Source of the DNA: a virus
DNA: 25,617 nucleotides
Strand: one strand, 5' to 3'
Virus record (IMG/VR): IMGVR_UViG_3300013114_000475
Span: 1 to 25,617 of that record
Part shown: positions 1 to 7,223 of the stretch, piece by piece
Position numbering within the stretch: the first letter of the stretch is position 1
Layout: each line of letters starts with the position of its first letter
The notes under the pieces: generated by a model
The model's input: the letters and a program-made list of their open reading frames with translations, nothing else
The model's database searches: none
What the model was told of the DNA's origin: nothing
Program-made: the position numbers and the translations under genes

Positions 1-123
1 CTCCTCAAGATTGTCGAAGAAGAAAGTAAAGACTACTCTTCTTTTTGGTTTGCTGGTGGTGCCCTTTCCGGGATTCTCCTTTCTGTGGGCATTTTTTATG
101 CTTCTGTCCAAATTACGAGGTAA
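1..123 (+). CDS. C-terminal fragment of a membrane protein (5' end outside window)
   Basis: Reading from base 1 gives about 40 residues ending at the TAA at 121-123. An acidic stretch (IVEEESKDY) is followed by a hydrophobic, glycine-rich segment (FWFAGGALSGILLSVGIFYA) typical of a transmembrane helix, then a short polar end (SVQITR). The layout suggests a single C-terminal membrane anchor. The next gene's SD (GAGG, 117-120) lies within the last codons, so the two genes are adjacent in one operon. A competing TTG-started frame at 11-250 overlaps this and the next gene and looks unnatural (basic, low complexity). No function can be assigned; a holin- or spanin-like role is possible but unsupported. 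Confidence 0.6.
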   Translation, partial: LLKIVEEESKDYSSFWFAGGALSGILLSVGIFYASVQITR

Positions 124-128
124 GAGAA

Positions 129-503
129 GTGAAAAACGACGGCACAAACCTAGGCCAATACGAAATGGCAATCGCGGAAAAGTATGGAGACGAAACAGTT
201 CAGAACCCCAGAAGCAATTGGGACGAAAAAAAAGAAAAAGAATACATTGAACAACTCAAGAAAATTGCTAAGTTAGAGAGGGAAAATCGTTCTAAGGACG
301 ACCTAGTGGAACATGAGGGTGTTTTAATCTCGAAAAAACTACTTACTAGGAGAGAAGAGAGGACTTGTCCTTCCTGTGAGGAATATTCTTTTAGTGCAAA
401 AGACGACCTTTACATGAACAAGTTTAGGTGCTGCTTCAAATGTTATGTACAACATGTTGAAGGCAGAGAGGAAAAGTGGATCGAACGAATGGAGAATGAT
501 TAG
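129..503 (+). CDS. Small zinc-ribbon-like protein
   Basis: The chosen start is GTG at 129 with GAGG at 117-120, eight bases upstream, giving 124 residues. An upstream in-frame ATG at 45 would add an implausible Cys/Trp-rich leader that overlaps the previous gene's membrane segment. The N-terminal half is charged and probably helical (WDEKKEKEYIEQLKKIAKLE). The C-terminal third has a CPSC pair and, about 18 residues later, a CCFKC cluster, consistent with a zinc ribbon, followed by an acidic/basic tail. It stands two genes before the large terminase, where T4-type phages often encode the small terminase, but nothing in it identifies a small terminase. The zinc-binding reading is inferred from cysteine spacing; function unknown. 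Confidence 0.7.
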   Translation: MKNDGTNLGQYEMAIAEKYGDETVQNPRSNWDEKKEKEYIEQLKKIAKLERENRSKDDLVEHEGVLISKKLLTRREERTCPSCEEYSFSAKDDLYMNKFRCCFKCYVQHVEGREEKWIERMEND

Positions 504-505
504 AG

Positions 506-694
506 ATGACAACAGAGAAGTTGAGAGAGATTTTAGATTTATTGACCGTCGCAGTTGCCGACAGTGAAAAGTTTGACCGAGGCATGGATGCACCGGGAAC
601 TAGGTTGCGAAAAAAGGCAATGGACGCGTCAAAATTATTAAAGGATTTGAGACAACATGTTCTCGATGTCCGAAAAGGAAGAAGGGACAAGTAA
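506..694 (+). CDS. Hc1-like histone H1-type small DNA-binding protein
   Basis: This 62-residue protein starts at ATG 506, two bases after the previous stop, with GGAG upstream at 491-494. Its sequence follows the pattern of the chlamydial Hc1 histone family N-terminus: a helix, then an aspartate/lysine stretch with a glycine (SEKFDRGMDAPGTRLRKKAM), then a second basic helix (SKLLKDLRQHVLDVRK) and a basic tail (GRRDK). Known Hc1 proteins condense DNA; this one lacks the long Lys/Ala-rich tail and would be only the helical-hairpin part. Its place directly before the packaging motor suggests a role with late DNA, but that is inference. The family call comes from pattern recognition and needs a profile search. 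Confidence 0.6.
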   Translation: MTTEKLREILDLLTVAVADSEKFDRGMDAPGTRLRKKAMDASKLLKDLRQHVLDVRKGRRDK

Positions 695-700
695 CAATCC

Positions 701-2296
701 ATGAGCTATCAGCTAACAAAAAAAGAGATTGTTAGCGAGATTCTCCAATCTGGCAAAGATCCAGTCTATTTCACAAACACCTATGCTCGTATCACCCATC
801 CAATGCGTGGGCAAATACCGTTCAAAACATATGATTTTCAAACCCAACTCCTAAAAGACTTTAATGATTATCGATTTAATGTCATCCTGAAGGCAAGGCA
901 GTTGGGCATATCGACCGTCACTGCTGCATATGTTGCGTGGTTGATGATGTTTCACAAAGATAAGAATGTTTTGGTAATTGCAACCAAACTCGGAACTGCC
1001 ACAAATCTCGTTAAAAAAGTAAAGCAGATTATTAAGAATCTGCCCACATGGTTGTTGACTTCGACCATCTCTGTGGATAACAGAACCTCCTTTGAATTAT
1101 CGAATGGTTCCCAAATTAAAGCAACTTCCACTTCCGGTGATGCAGGCCGTTCGGAAGCACTATCCCTGCTCGTCGTCGATGAAGCTGCTTTCGTTGAGGG
1201 ACTTGACGATCTCTGGACCGGTCTGTATCCAACCTTATCAACTGGTGGTAGGTGCATTGCTCTCTCTACACCAAACGGTGTGGGAAATTGGTTTCACAAG
1301 ACATTCATAGATTCAGAAAACCAAGTCAACGATTTCCATCACACAACTCTCAACTGGGATACCCACCCCGATAGGGATCGAGCATGGTTCGAAAAAGAAA
1401 CAAGAAACATGTCACGCAGAGAAATAGCACAAGAACTGGAATGTTCGTTCCTCGCATCGGGGGAGACAGTTATTCATCCCGATGATATTGAAAGAATCAT
1501 GGGTGCCGTTATTGAACCAAAGCACAGGACAGCATTTGATCGCAACCTATGGATTTGGGAAGAGTATAAACAGGAGAATAAGTATCTTCTCGTTGCCGAC
1601 GTTGCAAGGGGAGATGGAAAAGACTATTCGGTGTTTCACGTCATAAAGTTGGAAACGATGGAGGTCGTTGCAGAGTACAAGGGAAAACCAAATTCAGAGA
1701 TGTTTGCAAATCTCCTTGCGTCCACGGCAAACGAATATGGTCAATGTTTGCTAGTTGTTGAAAATAACAATATTGGTTTCAATATTTTGGAAAAATTAAT
1801 AGAAAAGAATTACCCAAATTTATATTATTCCCACAAAACTACACACGAATCGGTAGACCCCGTTGGGGCAGAAAATAGAACAAATGTTGTCCCTGGCTTC
1901 ACCACGTCCATGAAAACCAGACCTCTGATTATTGCAAAATTGGAAGAATTCGTCAGAAACAAACTACTTATCCTATATTCCAATCGGGTATTGGATGAAA
2001 TCCGAACTTTTGTTTGGGTTCATGGTAAACCCCAAGCAATGAGGGGATACAACGACGACCTCGTTATGTCTCTTGCAATTGCCTGTTGGGTCAGAGATAC
2101 TGCCCTGATTGCGAACAAACGTGCGGAGGAATATAACAAGGCTTGTCTTGATGCAATGGTTGTGACAAATACTAAAATAAGTACTAAAATTCCTGGCCAA
2201 ACAGGGTATACTAGAACACTAGACCACGACAGGGGAACCGAAAGAGAGAGGGCTCTGAGAGAGAGATCAGAGTACTCATGGTTATATAAGGGATAA
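701..2296 (+). CDS. Terminase large subunit (T4 gp17-type packaging ATPase/nuclease)
   Basis: This 531-residue protein is the DNA-packaging motor that docks on the portal, translocates DNA by ATP hydrolysis and cuts concatemers. The N-terminal ATPase domain shows an adenine-binding-type region (about 41-50), a variant Walker A KARQLGIST (64-72), Walker B LLVVDE (156-161) with catalytic E161, and a coupling motif ALSTP (187-191). The RNase H-fold nuclease domain carries the expected acidic residues: D300 in VADVARGDGKD, E354 in LVVENNN, and D452/D453 in YNDD. It is somewhat shorter than T4 gp17 (610 residues), mainly at the termini. ATG 701 has AGGGA upstream (683-687). The portal gene follows after three bases, without the gp18 and gp19 genes found between them in T4. 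Confidence 0.97.
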   Translation: MSYQLTKKEIVSEILQSGKDPVYFTNTYARITHPMRGQIPFKTYDFQTQLLKDFNDYRFNVILKARQLGISTVTAAYVAWLMMFHKDKNVLVIATKLGTATNLVKKVKQIIKNLPTWLLTSTISVDNRTSFELSNGSQIKATSTSGDAGRSEALSLLVVDEAAFVEGLDDLWTGLYPTLSTGGRCIALSTPNGVGNWFHKTFIDSENQVNDFHHTTLNWDTHPDRDRAWFEKETRNMSRREIAQELECSFLASGETVIHPDDIERIMGAVIEPKHRTAFDRNLWIWEEYKQENKYLLVADVARGDGKDYSVFHVIKLETMEVVAEYKGKPNSEMFANLLASTANEYGQCLLVVENNNIGFNILEKLIEKNYPNLYYSHKTTHESVDPVGAENRTNVVPGFTTSMKTRPLIIAKLEEFVRNKLLILYSNRVLDEIRTFVWVHGKPQAMRGYNDDLVMSLAIACWVRDTALIANKRAEEYNKACLDAMVVTNTKISTKIPGQTGYTRTLDHDRGTERERALRERSEYSWLYKG

Positions 2297-2299
2297 TAA

Positions 2300-4237
2300 A
2301 TGGCAGATCAAACAAAGAATCCAAGAAACAATCAATCACCACTTTTTAGGAGCCTAACGAGATTACTTTCAGGACCACTCCAAAACAGGAGAGTCCAGAT
2401 GTACCGGCGTCAACGCCGCAGAGATTTAGACAAGTATAAATTTAAATCAGCACAGGGACTAAACTTCCAAAAGACGACATACAACCCGATGGATAGGTTC
2501 TATTCAGAAAACATGATGAATAGAAATAGATCAGAGAGGTATACGGACTTTGATCAAATGGAGTATGTTCCTGAGATTGCCTCGGCAATGGATATTTATG
2601 CCGACGAGATGACGACATCAACAGTTCTACAAGAGATGCTCAAAATAAATTGCAAAAACGAAGAGATCAGAACAATCCTTCAGAATCTTTATCACAATGT
2701 TTTAAACATAGAATTTAATTTATACGGTTGGTGCCGTTCGATGTGTAAATATGGAGACTATTTTCTCTATATGGATATCGACGAAACTCTGGGGGTCACT
2801 AACGTGGTTGGACTGCCACCACAAGAAGTGGAGAGACTAGAGGGAGAAGATCCAACAAACCCGAATTATATACAATTCCAGTGGAACTCAGGTGGTATCA
2901 CCTTCGAGAACTGGCAAGTTGCCCACTTCCGCGTCCTCGGAAATGACAAATATGTTCCCTACGGTTCTTCTATTTTAGAGCCGGCAAGAAGGATCTGGAG
3001 GCAACTTACCTTACTGGAAGATGCTATGATGGCTTACCGAATCGTTCGTTCCCCGGAACGACGAGTATTTTACATTGATGTTGGCAACATCTCCCCCCAA
3101 GATGTTGAACAATATATGCAAAAAGTAATGACTTCTATGAAGAGAAATCAAGTAGTTGATGTCAATACAGGAAGGGTTGATCTTAGATACAACCCCCTAT
3201 CTGTAGAGGAAGATTACTTTTTGCCAGTCAGAGGAGATGCCTCTTCCCGAATAGAGAATCTACCAGGAGGAACATTTACAGGAGACATAGACGATGTAAA
3301 ATACTTGAGAGACAAATTATTCTCCGCTCTCAAGATCCCTCAGTCATACCTCTCCCGCGGAGAGGGTGGCGACGAAGAAAAGACGACCCTCGCACAAAAG
3401 GATGTTCGTTTTGCCAGAACCATACAGAGATTGCAGAGAAGTGTCTTATCTGAGATTGAGAAGATTGGCATTGTTCACCTTTACACTCTCGGTTTCAGGG
3501 GCGATGATTTGGTATCCTTTAAACTTTCTCTCAACAATCCATCTAAGATTGCTGAGTTGCAGGAATTAGAACACTGGAGAACAAAGTTTGACGTTGCCTC
3601 GGCCGCAACAGAGGGGTTCTTTAGTCATCGATGGATTGCCACTCACTTGTTCGGATTAACTGACGAGGAAATTATCCGTATGCAAAGAGAGATGTTTTAT
3701 GATAAGAAACTTATTGCTGCCCTGACCGCGGCCGAAGAACCTCCCGAAGAGGGTGGTGACGACTTAGGAGGTGGCATGGGCGGTGACGATCTGGGCGGTG
3801 ATCTCGGAGACGATCTCGAAGGAGACATGGGTGATACCGAAGAAGAGCCGGAAGAAGAGGAGACTCTACTTGCTGCCCCCGATGAACTTGAGGAAGATGA
3901 AGAGGTGAAAGTGGGGCAAGAGTATACGAAAAAAGGATGGAAGGGAAAAACCCGTGTCAAGAAGGGTGAGATAGGGAAAAGAAATGCTGCCAGACAAAAA
4001 AGCATGAAGTCCAAATTCAGCAGAGAGACTGCCAGTTCCACAAAGAGAAACATTTTACCAGGATTGACAGACATCTCTACGTTATATACAGGGATTGATA
4101 ATGGAATTTATGAGAACGAAACAACTAATTACCAAGAAGACGAAGAGAAAATTCTCTTCAATTCCAGGAATCAAATAAAACAAATTGTAGAAGGTTTGGA
4201 GAAACAAAAGATTGGAGACAACGATGATGAGGAATAA
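2300..4237 (+). CDS. Portal vertex protein (T4 gp20-type) with long acidic C-terminal extension
   Basis: This 645-residue protein should form the dodecameric ring at the capsid vertex through which DNA enters. Gp20-family features include the basic N-terminus, the segment YVPEIASAMDIYADEMTT near residues 95-112, a central region with a FRVLG-containing strand, LEPARRIWRQLTLLEDAMM, and the stretch LFSALKIPQSYLSR. ATG 2300 is preceded by AAGGGA (about 2287-2292). T4 gp20 is about 524 residues; the excess here is C-terminal. Roughly residues 478-535 are low-complexity Gly/Asp then Glu, followed by a basic stretch and about 60 residues ending EGLEKQKIGDNDDEE. The family call is secure; the role of the tail is unknown. 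Confidence 0.95.
   Translation: MADQTKNPRNNQSPLFRSLTRLLSGPLQNRRVQMYRRQRRRDLDKYKFKSAQGLNFQKTTYNPMDRFYSENMMNRNRSERYTDFDQMEYVPEIASAMDIYADEMTTSTVLQEMLKINCKNEEIRTILQNLYHNVLNIEFNLYGWCRSMCKYGDYFLYMDIDETLGVTNVVGLPPQEVERLEGEDPTNPNYIQFQWNSGGITFENWQVAHFRVLGNDKYVPYGSSILEPARRIWRQLTLLEDAMMAYRIVRSPERRVFYIDVGNISPQDVEQYMQKVMTSMKRNQVVDVNTGRVDLRYNPLSVEEDYFLPVRGDASSRIENLPGGTFTGDIDDVKYLRDKLFSALKIPQSYLSRGEGGDEEKTTLAQKDVRFARTIQRLQRSVLSEIEKIGIVHLYTLGFRGDDLVSFKLSLNNPSKIAELQELEHWRTKFDVASAATEGFFSHRWIATHLFGLTDEEIIRMQREMFYDKKLIAALTAAEEPPEEGGDDLGGGMGGDDLGGDLGDDLEGDMGDTEEEPEEEETLLAAPDELEEDEEVKVGQEYTKKGWKGKTRVKKGEIGKRNAARQKSMKSKFSRETASSTKRNILPGLTDISTLYTGIDNGIYENETTNYQEDEEKILFNSRNQIKQIVEGLEKQKIGDNDDEE
3735..3908 (+). repeat. 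GGDDLG-type acidic low-complexity tract within the portal gene
   Basis: The DNA encodes a run of GGDDLGG, GGDDLGGDLGDDLEGD and then EEE-rich blocks, about 55 residues. It marks the junction between the conserved portal body and the C-terminal extension. The pattern is imperfectly repetitive at the DNA level (ggtgacga, gatctcgg, ggtgat variants), so its length may vary among relatives. Confidence 0.75.
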
Positions 4238-5057
4238 GCACAATAAAAAGAGAAATGTAGCTTTCATCTATGAAGCAATTACATTAACTATAACTGAATC
4301 GATAATTAACAAGGATGCCGATAAAAAACAAAGAGCAATGAAAATTATTAAGGAATTTTTTCAAGATACCGAAATTGCTAAAGAGCACGAAATTTATCGA
4401 TCTATATTGGAGTGCAGGGGGATAGAAAAGTCCGTTGCAGAAAAGATCATATTAGAGGCAAAACGAAGACATGACAATCTGGACAAAACAAAACTGTTTT
4501 CAGAACAAACAGCTCTGATAAAAATGATAAACAAAAACCTTGACACAGGAGTTTTTAGCACTTTTGTCCCCTCCTTTAAGTCTCTTGCTACAATTTCTCA
4601 AATGTTTAGTTCAGACGCATCCATTCGAGATCGAGTTCTGTTGGAGAATATAGTCATAGAAGAGATGATTTGCGAAGACAAGAGAGGGGAGAAGAGGTTG
4701 GAGCAAATTGACGAACTGGTTATGAATAAGTTTTTGGAAAAATTCAATGAAAAGTATTCCGGAGTTTTGTCCGAGAATCAGAAAACACTCTTGATGAAGT
4801 ATATCTCTTCTTTTTCTGACAATGGATTAGAGTTGAAGACATATTTGAATGAAGAGGTCGGGACGATCAAAAGAAAGATTGAAGGATTGATGTCCGACAA
4901 TGCCTTGTGCGATTCTCAAATGAAGACAGCTGCCGGCAAGGTTTTGTCGATCTTGGAATCACATGGAGAAAAACCAATAAACGAAGAAATGCTGAAGGAC
5001 GTTTTAAAATTTCAGGATTTGGTAAGGGAAATAGAGAATCATGACGATAGAAATTAA
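4224..5057 (+). CDS. Conserved-type helical phage protein of unknown function, next to portal
   Basis: The start is ATG 4224, with GGAG at 4214-4217 six bases upstream; the codon overlaps the end of the portal gene by 14 bases. An earlier TTG at 4212 in the same frame is less likely. The 277-residue product is almost entirely charged and helix-forming, with an N-terminal stretch NVAFIYEAITLTITESII, a middle region with AEKIILEAKRR and an acidic end. There is no signal peptide, membrane segment or recognisable catalytic motif. Its place between portal and protease, where T4 has small prohead core genes, makes a head-assembly role plausible, but no homology to gp67 or gp68 can be seen. I do not recognise the family. 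Confidence 0.8.
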   Translation: MMRNKHNKKRNVAFIYEAITLTITESIINKDADKKQRAMKIIKEFFQDTEIAKEHEIYRSILECRGIEKSVAEKIILEAKRRHDNLDKTKLFSEQTALIKMINKNLDTGVFSTFVPSFKSLATISQMFSSDASIRDRVLLENIVIEEMICEDKRGEKRLEQIDELVMNKFLEKFNEKYSGVLSENQKTLLMKYISSFSDNGLELKTYLNEEVGTIKRKIEGLMSDNALCDSQMKTAAGKVLSILESHGEKPINEEMLKDVLKFQDLVREIENHDDRN

Positions 5058-5583
5058 AATGGATCTTCCTGACAACAAGGGACAATCAGACCCTGTTGTC
5101 GAGGACATTAGTATAAAACTGAATGCGAGAAAGTCTATGGGCGGAGATGTCATGATCTTTGACCACATTGATATAGATATAGTTTATATGCCCGAAAAAA
5201 AGAAGATTGTTGCATTTCCGAAGGAAATGATGAGTGACATCGTTTATGGCGCACAAAATAGAATGTTTGATTTTCTTGTTAAGAAGGGGATGATACTCCC
5301 TGAAACAGTACAGGGTGGCAACGTCTATGGGGCCATTGAGGGAAAGTTTCCCGAATCCAAAACAGCAGATGCTGATAATTTGGTTCTCCTTACAATATCT
5401 AAATTTATGGAAGAGGAACGTCCATATTTCGCATACGACAAAGCTTACCGACAACAAGAGCAGGATAGGTTGCTCAATCCGGAAGAGGAAGACTCAACAG
5501 AGTTGGGTGAAGTCCCCCACAGCACGAAGAAGGGAAGCATCACCAGAGATACACACGGAAGGTATACACCAGGTTATAGATAG
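5041..5583 (+). CDS. Unassigned protein in the head-gene block
   Basis: ATG 5041 lies within the end of the preceding gene (17-base overlap), with AAGGGA at 5024-5029, indicating translational coupling. The 180-residue product has a mixed alpha/beta N-terminal part with alternating hydrophobic strands (HIDIDIVYMPEKKKIVAF), a central helical region (DIVYGAQNRMFDFLVKKG), and a polar C-terminus rich in Glu, Gln and Arg that ends DTHGRYTPGYR and is probably disordered. No catalytic signature is visible. Its position between portal and prohead protease suggests a structural or assembly factor. Function unknown. Confidence 0.8.
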   Translation: MTIEIKMDLPDNKGQSDPVVEDISIKLNARKSMGGDVMIFDHIDIDIVYMPEKKKIVAFPKEMMSDIVYGAQNRMFDFLVKKGMILPETVQGGNVYGAIEGKFPESKTADADNLVLLTISKFMEEERPYFAYDKAYRQQEQDRLLNPEEEDSTELGEVPHSTKKGSITRDTHGRYTPGYR

Positions 5584-5900
5584 TGTTTGAGGAGATGATT
5601 TATTTCATCCTTTGTTCTTACGGGATGACCAATATTTTAGTTTATGGTTCACTTTTCGATAAACTAAGGCCGAAGTACCATTTTTTTCGTTGTCCGATGT
5701 GTATTGGATTCTGGGTTGGGGTGCTTTTGTGGGCATTTTCACCCCACACTTCACTATTTATGTTTGATAGAGGTCCAACTACGCCACTCCTTTTGGGTTG
5801 CGTATCATCTGGGGTAAGTTACTTTCTTATCCAAATTGTGGGTGATGGAGGTATTAGGCATGAAAAAATGGATGCTACAACCAGTGAGAAGATGCCGTAA
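5583..5900 (+). CDS. Small membrane protein with a CPMCIGFW motif (DUF1360-like)
   Basis: This 105-residue protein probably starts at GTG 5583, sharing one base with the previous stop (TAGTG); AGG at 5571-5573 is a weak SD. ATG 5595 is an alternative but lies immediately after GAGGAG, too close for normal initiation. Hydrophobic segments at about 4-22, 42-58 and 68-88 predict two or three transmembrane helices. The motif CPMCIGFWVG at the start of the second helix resembles that of DUF1360-type membrane proteins. A membrane protein inside a head-assembly operon could anchor prohead assembly at the inner membrane, as T4 heads are membrane-initiated, but that is inference. Confidence 0.75.
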   Translation: MFEEMIYFILCSYGMTNILVYGSLFDKLRPKYHFFRCPMCIGFWVGVLLWAFSPHTSLFMFDRGPTTPLLLGCVSSGVSYFLIQIVGDGGIRHEKMDATTSEKMP

Positions 5901-5914
5901 AGGATGCTGACTCG

Positions 5915-5931
5915 AACGGGTAATGCCCGTT
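5915..5931 (+). other. Short hairpin between genes
   Basis: AACGGG and CCCGTT form a perfect 6-bp inverted repeat around a TAATG loop. It lies in the 58-base gap before the prohead protease gene and is not followed by a U-tract, so it does not look like a terminator. It could be an mRNA stability or processing element; chance is also possible. Confidence 0.35.
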
Positions 5932-5958
5932 GGAACAAACTGACAGAGAGGAAAAGAG

Positions 5959-6594
5959 ATGTCGAAGTATTTGCTAAGAGAATTTTTTGAGTTATGTGAG
6001 GGGGGAATCTGCGAAGACCTGCTTACCGAAGATGAGAAAAGAAGAATTAAGGAGAACAATGCCCTAATTCTTTCTGGAGTAATGCAAAGAGCAAATGCCA
6101 AGAATGGCAACGGCAGAGTCTACCCCAGACCAATACTGGAAAGAGAAGTAGAGACATACAGCAAACTCGTCAGAGAAAGAAGAGCAGTCGGTGAACTCGA
6201 TCACCCAGATGATTCAGTCATTAATTTAAAGAATGCTTCCCACATCGTCACTGACATTTGGTGGGATGGCAACGATGTGAAGGGAAAGGTAGAGATCCTC
6301 AATACCCCATCCGGTCAGATCTTGAAATCACTTGTTCAGTCAAACGTCAAGTTAGGAATTTCTTCAAGAGGTCTTGGTTCGGTCACGGAGTCTGAGGGAG
6401 GATCTACTATGGTGCAGGACGACTTCCAACTTATTTGCTTTGACTTTGTTTCTGAACCATCCACAACCGGTGCCTTCATGGGACTGCGAGAGAGCAAAAT
6501 TGTAAGTGGAGAGCCGAACATCTTCACGAAAGCAGATAAAATAAACAGAATTTTAAACGACATTATATGGAGGAATGATAATGAAAATAACTAA
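5959..6594 (+). CDS. Prohead core protease (T4 gp21-type, S80 family)
   Basis: The 211-residue length matches T4 gp21 (212). The family's serine protease matures the prohead by cleaving scaffold and capsid proteins before packaging. Visible family motifs are NGNGRVYPRPIL (50-60), the catalytic-histidine motif GELDHP with H82, the serine motif LGISSRG with S135/S136, and FDFVSEPS (161-168). ATG 5959 has GAGAGG about eight bases upstream. The gene overlaps the next one by 14 bases. The likely substrates, scaffold and major capsid protein, are expected nearby, yet no major capsid protein gene is found in the window. Confidence 0.94.
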   Translation: MSKYLLREFFELCEGGICEDLLTEDEKRRIKENNALILSGVMQRANAKNGNGRVYPRPILEREVETYSKLVRERRAVGELDHPDDSVINLKNASHIVTDIWWDGNDVKGKVEILNTPSGQILKSLVQSNVKLGISSRGLGSVTESEGGSTMVQDDFQLICFDFVSEPSTTGAFMGLRESKIVSGEPNIFTKADKINRILNDIIWRNDNENN

Positions 6595-6853
6595 AGGCAA
6601 ATTGAAGGAAATTATCATGGAAGAGATTTCTTTCTTAGAGCAAGACATGATCAATGTTCCAGGATTATACAATGTTTCTCCCGAACAACTAAAGACAAAT
6701 GTCATCGGTATGTTGGGTGAACTCGCAGAAGGTGTCAAACAAGGCGAATACGAAAAGGTCTTGAGCATCCTCGGCAACCCCGACAAGATGGAAATCTTGG
6801 CCACAAAGGTAAAAGCATTGGCAGATAACGGAGCAGGTAATGAAGAAATCTGA
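6581..6853 (+). CDS. Small helical protein after prohead protease, possible core/scaffold component
   Basis: The preferred start is ATG 6581, with GGAGG at 6569-6573 seven bases upstream; the in-frame ATG at 6575 is only one base from that SD. The 90-residue product opens with KITKGKLKEIIMEE, a short basic-then-acidic helix of a kind often seen at the N-terminus of proteins in T4-like phage head operons. It continues as alpha-helical sequence with no cysteine and no membrane segment. It overlaps both neighbours by 14 bases. The location right after the protease suggests a prohead core protein; the sequence does not prove it. Confidence 0.72.
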   Translation: MKITKGKLKEIIMEEISFLEQDMINVPGLYNVSPEQLKTNVIGMLGELAEGVKQGEYEKVLSILGNPDKMEILATKVKALADNGAGNEEI

Positions 6854-7223
6854 TTTGAAGAAAGTTTTAGAACCTATTATAAAAGAATGCATCACTGAGA
6901 TGTTGCTGGAGGAGGGACTCCTGAAGTCTGTCGTGCAGCAAATTACAGAAGGAATCCAACCATCACAACAGGTCGTTGTTAAGGAGAGTGTCGAGAAACC
7001 TTCCTATGAAGAGATCAAGAAAAAGACGAATAAAGTCATTGAAGCCATGAAGACCAAGCGCATCGGGGGAACAAACATTTTCGAAGGAACCACTCCTGCA
7101 CCACCGCAAGCATCTGCTGGATCGCAAGCCTCGAACCCCCTCGGTGGCAAAGATCCCAGAGATCCTGGAGTTGATATATCGAAAATTTACAATCCAAATT
7201 GGAAAAGATTGGCAGGATCATGA
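6840..7223 (+). CDS. Small helical protein with Pro/Ala/Ser-rich C-terminus, possible scaffold component
   Basis: This 127-residue protein starts at ATG 6840, inside the end of the previous gene, with GCAGG just upstream. The N-terminus MKKSDLKKVLEPIIKECI recalls the preceding protein's opening helix. A helical region to about residue 65 (including YEEIKKKTNKVIEAMKTKR) is followed by a flexible segment around TTPAPPQASAGSQASNPLGG and an end with DPGVDISKIYNPNWKRL. The helical-then-flexible organisation and the position fit a scaffold or inner-head protein. No homology to T4 gp22 is evident by eye. Confidence 0.72.
   Translation: MKKSDLKKVLEPIIKECITEMLLEEGLLKSVVQQITEGIQPSQQVVVKESVEKPSYEEIKKKTNKVIEAMKTKRIGGTNIFEGTTPAPPQASAGSQASNPLGGKDPRDPGVDISKIYNPNWKRLAGS

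Noticed and set aside
227-234. A8 run as a possible frameshift site
   Set aside because: The zinc-ribbon frame reads sensibly on both sides and no alternative frame gains a recognisable product. A sequencing error here cannot be excluded, but nothing requires one.
11-250. TTG-started 79-residue frame
   Set aside because: Overlaps both the membrane-protein C-terminus (frame 1) and the zinc-ribbon gene; the product is basic and unnatural.
3697-4074. 125-codon minus-strand ORF with a Ser/Pro-rich product
   Set aside because: Antisense image of the portal's GGDD/EEE tract.
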